NCBI GenBank assembly: GCA_021790695.1
Contig: JAJYGJ010000084.1
Coordinates: forward strand, 1 to 10,463
From: Nitrospirota bacterium
GTDB taxonomy: Bacteria; Nitrospirota; Thermodesulfovibrionia; Thermodesulfovibrionales; JdFR-88
Length of the DNA: 10,463 nucleotides
Direction: 5' to 3'
The notes below the pieces were generated by a model. It worked only from the letters and a program-made list of their open reading frames with translations, searched no databases and had not been told where the DNA came from. The position numbers and the translations under genes are program-made. Positions 6,677 through 10,463 of this stretch are shown piece after piece. Position 1 is the stretch's first letter. Every line of letters starts with the position of its first letter.

Positions 6677-7072
6677 TTACCGGTTTTTGAGCGGTTCGGT
6701 CACAATGCCGAGTTTTTTTATGCCGGCGGCCCTGATTTCACCCATCACGAGGGCGACGCGGCCGTATGAAACGTCCCTGTCGGCCTTCAGATAGACGTCG
6801 GGGTCCGTCTTGCTCAGCATGCTCAGGCGCGCCTTGAGCTGCTCTAAATCCAGGGTGGCGCCGTTCATATGGATGCTGCCTCCCCTGGCGATCGCTATGC
6901 TTATCCTCTGCTCGGCCGGCAGCGGCCTGCCCCTGGCCTTTGGAAGGTTCACGTCTATTCCCTGCCGCATGAGCGGAGCGGTCACCATGAATATGACCAG
7001 GAGGACGAGCATCACGTCCACAAGCGGCGTGACGTTTATATCGGACATGCTTCCGCGGGTCGGGCTTTTCAC
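6677..7072 (-). CDS. tolR: Biopolymer transporter ExbD/TolR
   Basis: TolR is the small subunit of the TolQR proton-driven motor in the inner membrane. Seen in 131 residues: a short cytoplasmic lead, the family hallmark SDINVTPLVDVMLVLLVIF with the single transmembrane helix (about 17-33) and the proton-path Asp19, then LPKARGRPLP and a periplasmic domain ending KKLGIVTEP. The GTG start overlaps the TGA of tolQ (GTGA, 4 bases), and AAGGAG lies just upstream, which indicates translational coupling. An internal ATG at codon 9 is a possible alternative start and would still keep the membrane helix. Confidence 0.95.
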   Translation of the reverse strand: MKSPTRGSMSDINVTPLVDVMLVLLVIFMVTAPLMRQGIDVNLPKARGRPLPAEQRISIAIARGGSIHMNGATLDLEQLKARLSMLSKTDPDVYLKADRDVSYGRVALVMGEIRAAGIKKLGIVTEPLKNR

Positions 7073-7689
7073 CGCTCCTTGCCCGTCAGAAGCGCCTCTA
7101 TCTCCGGCGTGGCGCTTTCCATCTGCTGAATGGCCCGCCTGGTCCTGCCGAGATAATAGTTGTAGGCTATGACGGCGGGGATGGCGGCGACCAGTCCGAA
7201 GGCCGTGGTTATGAGCGCCTCGGCTATCCCGGGCGCCACCACGGCAAGCGAGGCGCTGCCTTGCAGGCCCATCCCCCGGAAAGCGGTCATAATGCCCCAG
7301 ACAGTCCCGAAAAGGCCGATAAACGGCGTCGTGGAACCCGTGGTTGCAAGGAAATGCACGTACTTTTCGATCTTTTCCGTCTCTGTCACTTCCTGCCTGT
7401 CAATCGCGCGCCTGAGCCTGCCCGCGGAGACGGATTCGGGGAAAACGCTCTTGTAGACGGAGGCAATGGGGCTTGCCTCCAGGTGTCTTGCCTGTGCGAG
7501 GATCCCCCTGGCGTCGCCGTTTGCCATGGCGCGCAGGAATAGCTCGTTTTGCTTCTCCAGACGGGCCATGAACCTGTATTTATAGATTATTATCGCCCAG
7601 GAGAAGACCGAGAAGCCAAGCAGAAGAAGCAGCACGAGCTTCACGACCAGGCTTGCCTCAAGGACCATTTGCAAAGGTGTGCTTTCCAT
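7069..7689 (-). CDS. tolQ: MotA/TolQ/ExbB proton channel family protein TolQ
   Basis: TolQ forms the ring of the TolQR motor that uses proton-motive force to drive TolA. Seen in 206 residues: a first membrane helix (about 13-35), a cytoplasmic loop, and two conserved helices, one in TTGSTTPFIGLFGTVWGIM (about 116-138) and the other in PGIAEALITTAFGLVAAIPA (about 153-180). These match the MotA/TolQ/ExbB pattern. It is the first gene of the minus-strand operon and overlaps tolR by 4 bases. No good Shine-Dalgarno lies at the usual distance before the ATG; the nearest purine run (AAAGGGA) is about 20 bases away. The genes that follow mark it as TolQ rather than ExbB. Confidence 0.95.
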   Translation of the reverse strand: MESTPLQMVLEASLVVKLVLLLLLGFSVFSWAIIIYKYRFMARLEKQNELFLRAMANGDARGILAQARHLEASPIASVYKSVFPESVSAGRLRRAIDRQEVTETEKIEKYVHFLATTGSTTPFIGLFGTVWGIMTAFRGMGLQGSASLAVVAPGIAEALITTAFGLVAAIPAVIAYNYYLGRTRRAIQQMESATPEIEALLTGKER

Positions 7690-7700
7690 ACAGCTTATAT

Positions 7701-7729
7701 TTTAAATGATCCCTTTCAAAAAAAGTCAA
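7701..7729 (-). promoter_or_regulatory. Candidate sigma70-type promoter for tolQ operon
   Basis: Reading the minus strand, TTGACT (7729-7724) and TTTAAA (7706-7701) are separated by 17 bases. They match the -35 at 5 of 6 and the -10 at 4 of 6 positions. A start site about 7 bases on would leave only a handful of bases before the tolQ ATG, in line with the absent Shine-Dalgarno. This is a by-eye match in an AT-rich region, so confidence is modest. Confidence 0.4.
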
Positions 7730-7755
7730 CCTCCCCTTCCCGCATGGGTTTTTTT

Positions 7756-7776
7756 CGCGTGCGCACGCGGGTGCGC
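7756..7776. repeat. Overlapping GC-rich palindromes between tolQ and dsrC
   Basis: A perfect 14-base palindrome (7756-7769, arms CGCGT and ACGCG around GCGC) overlaps a second inverted repeat, GCGCAC (7761-7766) and GTGCGC (7771-7776) with a 4-base loop. The two hairpins cannot form together. A 7-T run (7749-7755) lies on the left of the plus strand, so neither strand has the hairpin-then-T order of an intrinsic terminator. It could be an operator or simply a sequence motif. Confidence 0.5.
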
Positions 7777-7856
7777 GCTTGAAATAATGTGAATGACTTT
7801 GCGGCCGGATTTCGGTTATTATAAATAGTGTTGACTGGTAAATTAAATTTTTTTAT

Positions 7857-7884
7857 TTGACCATCGTGGCGGAATTATTTTAAT
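7857..7884 (+). promoter_or_regulatory. Candidate distal dsrC promoter
   Basis: TTGACC (7857-7862) and TTTAAT (7879-7884) are 16 bases apart, each a 5-of-6 match to the sigma70 consensus. The start site would lie near 7891, giving a leader of about 128 bases before dsrC. AT-richness makes chance matches likely. Confidence 0.4.
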
Positions 7885-7895
7885 GTTCATCTTCG

Positions 7896-7935
7896 TCGGT
7901 TTAGGATCGGTTTCCGAGAGGCAATGGGGTATAAT
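7896..7935 (+). promoter_or_regulatory. Candidate activator-dependent dsrC promoter: direct repeat plus TATAAT
   Basis: A perfect TATAAT lies at 7930-7935. There is no good -35, and the place where it should be is occupied by the second copy of a direct repeat TCGGTTT (7896-7902 and 7907-7913). The copies are 11 bases apart, one helical turn. This arrangement is what a class II activator site overlapping a weak -35 looks like. A related TCGGTTA lies at 7812-7818. The regulator is not identifiable from the window. The start would be near 7942, giving a leader of about 77 bases. Confidence 0.45.
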
Positions 7936-8005
7936 CCCGGCTTACGTATAAACATGTATGATTTGGTACAATAATTGATTCATTATTTTGAAACTATGAA
8001 ACTAG

Positions 8006-8011
8006 AGGAGG
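8006..8011 (+). promoter_or_regulatory. Strong ribosome binding site of dsrC
   Basis: AGGAGG with 7 bases to the ATG at 8019 is a near-perfect Shine-Dalgarno and the strongest in the window. It fits the high protein level expected for DsrC and fixes the start codon. Confidence 0.85.
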
Positions 8012-8018
8012 AGTAAAA

Positions 8019-8354
8019 ATGCCGACATTGGATTTTGCGGGAAAACAGGTCGAAGTGGACGAAGACGGTTATCTGGTTGATCTGAATGACTGGACGCCGG
8101 ATCTTGCGACGCACATGGCGACAGCCGACGGCTTGGCTCTGACGGATGCTCATTGGGAGGTCATCAATTTTCTGAGGGATTATTACCAGAAATACCAGAT
8201 CGCCCCGATGATAAAGATTCTCGTCAAGGAAGTAAAAAAGACGCTGGGCGCCGAGAAGGGCAACACCAAGTATCTTTATGAGCTTTATCCCGCGGGTCCC
8301 GCGAAGCAGGCCTGCCGTTACGCAGGGCTGCCGAAACCGACGGGTTGCGTTTAG
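8019..8354 (+). CDS. dsrC: DsrC, sulfur-carrier protein of dissimilatory sulfite reduction
   Basis: DsrC is the small carrier that accepts sulfur from DsrAB sulfite reductase as a trisulfide, which DsrMK then reduces. Seen in 111 residues: DFAGKQVEVDEDGYLVDLNDW, HWEVINFLRDYYQKYQIAP, and the C-terminal arm QACRYAGLPKPTGCV. It keeps both redox cysteines, Cys99 and the penultimate Cys110, spaced by 10 residues. That marks a true DsrC rather than a single-Cys relative or TusE. It is the first gene of the plus-strand sulfur cluster, has a very good ribosome binding site and a long AT-rich promoter region, and is followed after 90 bases by the RsbRD_N gene. dsrAB is not in the window. Whether the pathway runs in the reducing or oxidising direction is not decided by DsrC alone. 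Confidence 0.97.
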   Translation: MPTLDFAGKQVEVDEDGYLVDLNDWTPDLATHMATADGLALTDAHWEVINFLRDYYQKYQIAPMIKILVKEVKKTLGAEKGNTKYLYELYPAGPAKQACRYAGLPKPTGCV

Positions 8355-8371
8355 GAGGCAAATGGGGGAGC

Positions 8372-8390
8372 GCGGGCAAGCGGCGCCCGC
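8372..8390 (+). other. GC hairpin between dsrC and the downstream dsr genes
   Basis: GCGGGC (8372-8377) and GCCCGC (8385-8390) form a perfect all-GC 6-base stem with a 7-base loop, 17 bases after the dsrC stop. No T run follows, so it is not a full intrinsic terminator. It could stabilise the 3' end of a short dsrC transcript or attenuate read-through into the following genes, giving more DsrC than DsrMK. This is inference from position and structure only. Confidence 0.4.
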
Positions 8391-8444
8391 CGTCGACCGC
8401 GCCTTTCCATAAAGGTTTTGAACTTAAAGCCGGTTGAGCCAAAG

Positions 8445-9029
8445 ATGGATTTGAAAGGTTTTCTCAGAGAGAAGCGCGCGGCCGTCTTGAAGAGATGGCT
8501 GGATTATGTGCTCATGACCTATCCGCAGCAGACGGCGGAGTTTCTTAAAAACCGCAAAAATCAGTTCGCCAACCCCGTGGGACAGATCATCACAGACGGC
8601 ATCAGCGGCATATTCGACGTCCTGATTGCGGACCTGGGGCCGGGCGGGAGATCCGGCGAAGGGGCCGATGCCGGGAATCTGGCGGAATTCCTGGACAATA
8701 TAGTAAAGGTCCGGGCCATCCAGGATTTCAGCGCCTCGGAGGCCGTGGGCTTCATTTTTTCGCTGAAAAAGGCCGTCAGGGCCGAACTGGGGGCCCTTGG
8801 GGACGACGGCGCGGAGCTTTACGCGGAATTGGACGGATTCGACGATAGCGTGGACAGACTCGCCCTGGCCGCTTTCGATGCCTACGCCAGGTGCAGGGAG
8901 AGGATATTCGAACTCAAGACGAGCGAATTCCGCAATCAGGCCTTCAGGCTTTTCCAGCAGGCGCACCTGATTGTCGATACCCCGGAAGGCGGTGAAAATG
9001 ACGAGAACCCTGAAGATAAAATCGGTTAA
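8445..9029 (+). CDS. RsbRD_N-domain protein of the dsr cluster
   Basis: A 194-residue predicted cytoplasmic, helical protein. Residues about 1-155 look like the RsbRD N-terminal domain (sensory N-terminus of RsbRD-type stressosome proteins): FLREKRAAVLKRWLDYVLMTYP at the start, then NPVGQIITDGISGIFDVLI, NIVKVRAIQDFSASEAVGFIF and DSVDRLALAAFDAYARCRERI. The C-terminal end is acidic and probably disordered. No STAS domain follows, so it is a stand-alone sensor-type domain. Genes of this type are known next to dsrM in sulfate reducers, but a mechanism is not established. I chose ATG 8445 because the domain usually begins with Met a few residues before the FLREK-like segment; a TTG at 8418 is possible. 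A gap of 39 bases separates it from dsrM. Confidence 0.85.
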   Translation: MDLKGFLREKRAAVLKRWLDYVLMTYPQQTAEFLKNRKNQFANPVGQIITDGISGIFDVLIADLGPGGRSGEGADAGNLAEFLDNIVKVRAIQDFSASEAVGFIFSLKKAVRAELGALGDDGAELYAELDGFDDSVDRLALAAFDAYARCRERIFELKTSEFRNQAFRLFQQAHLIVDTPEGGENDENPEDKIG

Positions 9030-9068
9030 GCAAGAGGAAAAAAGTTCAAGGAAAAGAGGTGCAACCGG

Positions 9069-10079
9069 ATGAAAGCGTTTTTGCCCTTAATGGCAGTGAT
9101 TTTTCTCATTCTGCTGGTCATCGCCGGAGTGAAGGCCGCGGGCCTGTATTTCCTGTTCGGGGTGGTGGTGCCCTATGCCGCGCTGGCCGTTTTCCTGGCG
9201 GGGGTTGTTTTCCGGGTCGTCAAGTGGGGCAGGTCGCCCGTGCCCTTCCGCATTCCCACCACCTGCGGACAGCAGAAATCGCTGCCCTGGATCAAGCAGA
9301 ACAAGATAGAAAACCCTTCCAGTTCCTGCGGCGTCATAACGAGGATGCTGTTCGAGGTCTTTCTTTTCCGCTCCCTGTTCAGGAACTTGAAGACGGAGAT
9401 GTACAACGGGCCGGAGGCGCATGGCGGCACGAAGATCGCCTACGGGTCTGACAAGTGGCTCTGGCTTGGCGGTCTCGCGTTCCACTGGTCCATGCTCATC
9501 ATCCTGATAAGGCATCTGAGGTTCTTCATCCAGAACGTGCCGGCGCCCGTGCAGATGATCGAGGGCCTGGACAGCTTCCTCCAGATAGGCCTTCCGCTTA
9601 TTTACATGACGGACGTGTTCTTCCTCGGGGCCGTGACCTATCTGCTTATCAGGAGGTTCGCCAACCCCAAGGTCAAATACATCTCCCTTGCCGCCGATTA
9701 CTTCCCGCTTCTCCTGCTGCTGGGCATCGGGACCACCGGCGTGCTCATGAGATATTTCCTCCGGGTGGACATCGTCAGCGTAAAGAAGTTCACAATGAGC
9801 CTTGTGGCCCTGAACCCCACAATCGTGCCGGGCATAAGCAGCGTGTTCTACGTCCATCTTTTCCTCATCAGCACGCTCTTCGCTTATTTCCCGTGGAGCA
9901 AGCTTGTGCACCTGGGCGGTGTGTTTCTGAGCCCGACCCGGAACCTGGCCAACAACAGCCGCGAGAAGAGGCACATAAACCCCTGGAACGCCCCCGTGAA
10001 GGTCCACACATACGCGGAATATGAAGACGATTTCCGGGAGAAAATGAAAATGGCCGGCCTGCCGGTGGAAAAGGAGTAG
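9069..10079 (+). CDS. dsrM: DsrM, membrane cytochrome b subunit of the DsrMKJOP complex
   Basis: DsrM is the NarI-like membrane subunit that takes electrons from the quinol pool and hands them to DsrK. Seen in 336 residues: an N-terminal membrane pair (about 5-25 and 28-50), the DsrM signature PTTCGQQKSLPWIKQNKIEN (63-82), and then four more hydrophobic helices (about 130-152, 173-195, 211-231, 255-275). Candidate heme-ligand histidines lie at 139, 149, 263 and 281. The hydrophilic C-terminus (NPWN...VEKE) is cytoplasmic by prediction. AGAGGTG lies about 7 bases before the ATG. It is followed after 2 bases by dsrK, whose ribosome binding site is inside the dsrM end. Length fits the family. 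Confidence 0.96.
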   Translation: MKAFLPLMAVIFLILLVIAGVKAAGLYFLFGVVVPYAALAVFLAGVVFRVVKWGRSPVPFRIPTTCGQQKSLPWIKQNKIENPSSSCGVITRMLFEVFLFRSLFRNLKTEMYNGPEAHGGTKIAYGSDKWLWLGGLAFHWSMLIILIRHLRFFIQNVPAPVQMIEGLDSFLQIGLPLIYMTDVFFLGAVTYLLIRRFANPKVKYISLAADYFPLLLLLGIGTTGVLMRYFLRVDIVSVKKFTMSLVALNPTIVPGISSVFYVHLFLISTLFAYFPWSKLVHLGGVFLSPTRNLANNSREKRHINPWNAPVKVHTYAEYEDDFREKMKMAGLPVEKE

Positions 10080-10081
10080 AC

Positions 10082-10463
10082 ATGGCGAAAGAACCCAAAC
10101 CAGAAGAGCTTACAAGTACGATAAACTACACGCCCTCGGGCAAAGGCTGGATGGAGACGCCGGCCGAGATCAGGCCCGGCATGTTCTGCTGGGGCGCGAA
10201 GGCCAAGAGCATCAAGGCCGTCGGGTTCCCGAACGCGAGGGATTGGAACCCCACCGACGAGGACTGGAAGCTTCCCGACAACTGGCAGGAGATACTCATA
10301 GAAGGCATGAGGGAGAGGCTCGCCAAATACCGCTCCTTCCGCCTGTTCATGGACATATGCGTCAGGTGCGGCGCCTGCGCCGACAAATGCCATTTCTACA
10401 TCGGCACCGGGGACCCGAAGAACATGCCGGTAAACCGCGCGGAGCTGATGAGGAGCGTCTACA
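10082..10463 (+). CDS. dsrK: DsrK, HdrD-like iron-sulfur subunit (3' end outside window)
   Basis: DsrK is the cytoplasmic, heterodisulfide-reductase-like catalytic subunit that reduces the DsrC trisulfide with electrons from DsrM. Only 127 codons are present; the full protein is usually over 500 residues. Seen: the N-terminal part with KGWMETPAEIRPGMFCWGAK, TDEDWKLPDNW, and a first 4Fe-4S motif CVRCGACADKC (Cys93, 96, 99, 103) followed by HFYIGTGDPKNMPVNRAEL, a typical DsrK stretch. The second ferredoxin motif and the CCG domains lie beyond the right edge. AAGGAG (10071-10076) sits 5 bases before the ATG. The dsrM-dsrK order, with dsrJOP usually following, implies that the operon continues to the right. 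Confidence 0.95.
   Translation, partial: MAKEPKPEELTSTINYTPSGKGWMETPAEIRPGMFCWGAKAKSIKAVGFPNARDWNPTDEDWKLPDNWQEILIEGMRERLAKYRSFRLFMDICVRCGACADKCHFYIGTGDPKNMPVNRAELMRSVY

Larger units (their letters stand above)
7690..8018. other. Divergent intergenic region between tolQ and dsrC
   Basis: These 329 bases hold no convincing gene on either strand. The left part has GC palindromes and the tolQ promoter candidate. From about 7777 the sequence is clearly AT-richer than the surrounding genes and holds the dsrC promoter candidates. It ends with a two-copy GAAACTA repeat (7990-7996 and 7998-8004) right before the strong dsrC ribosome binding site. A short inverted repeat AATAAT/ATTATT (7970-7975 and 7982-7987) lies in the likely dsrC leader. 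Confidence 0.7.

Noticed and set aside
7749..7776. Hairpin plus T run as an intrinsic terminator
   Set aside because: On the plus strand the T run precedes the hairpin, and on the minus strand the hairpin is followed by A's, so neither direction fits.
8019..8354. TusE (tRNA thiolation) instead of DsrC
   Set aside because: Both C-terminal cysteines are present and the gene leads a dsrMK cluster, so DsrC is much more likely.
8362..8412. A 16-codon ATG frame right after dsrC, with AGGAGG at its start
   Set aside because: The AGGAGG is only 3 bases from the ATG and overlaps the dsrC stop; the peptide covers the GC hairpin and has no recognisable features.
8418..8444. TTG start giving a 9-residue longer RsbRD_N protein
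   Set aside because: The AAAGG is only 2 bases from the TTG, and the added residues do not fit the usual start of the domain; ATG at 8445 is preferred.
9087..10007. Long open frame on the minus strand opposite dsrM
   Set aside because: A composition-driven antisense frame; dsrM on the plus strand has clear family motifs and a ribosome binding site.
1..10463. CRISPR array, insertion sequence, tRNA or rRNA
   Set aside because: I saw no regularly spaced repeats, transposase motifs, terminal inverted repeats or tRNA-like cloverleaf sequence.

Overview
The window looks like a GC-rich, diderm (Gram-negative) anaerobe with dissimilatory sulfur metabolism. It carries a Tol envelope operon and the start of a dsrC-dsrMK cluster. 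This gene set is typical of sulfate- or sulfite-reducing lineages such as Desulfobacterota and Nitrospirota. No 16S rRNA or other decisive marker is present, so the lineage is an inference.

Region 1 (1-3064, plus strand) is a tight three-gene run. It holds a long-chain polyprenyl diphosphate synthase that is cut by the left edge, an AMMECR1-family (AmmeMemoRadiSam protein A) gene, and a 544-residue multidomain protein with a DUF4388/PATAN-like N-terminus, a J domain containing HPD, a Pro/Gly-rich linker and C-terminal TPRs. The first junction has a 2-base gap and the second a 4-base GTGA overlap.

Region 2 (3065-7689, minus strand) reads tolQ, tolR, tolA/tonB-like, tolB, ybgF/cpoB, moaC. It is the canonical Tol order except that pal is missing between tolB and ybgF, and moaC (molybdenum cofactor biosynthesis) is attached at the end. 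ybgF is interrupted by an in-frame TAG. Its last 52 codons continue in the same frame to a normal stop 8 bases before moaC. The regions 1 and 2 operons converge with no bases between their stop codons.

Region 3 (7690-8018) is a 329-base, AT-richer intergenic stretch between the divergent tolQ and dsrC genes. It contains promoter candidates for both sides, overlapping GC palindromes, and a direct repeat just upstream of a perfect TATAAT that looks like an activator site.

Region 4 (8019-10463, plus strand) is the sulfur cluster. It holds dsrC with both C-terminal cysteines, an RsbRD_N-domain protein, dsrM (membrane cytochrome b subunit) and the first 127 codons of dsrK (iron-sulfur, HdrD-like). 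Together DsrMK would pass menaquinol electrons to the DsrC trisulfide produced by sulfite reductase. dsrJOP, if present, would lie beyond the right edge.

Most of the window is recognisable biology. The parts most worth a second look are the amber codon in ybgF, the missing pal, the PATAN-J-TPR fusion protein, the dsrC control region and the RsbRD_N protein embedded in the dsr operon.
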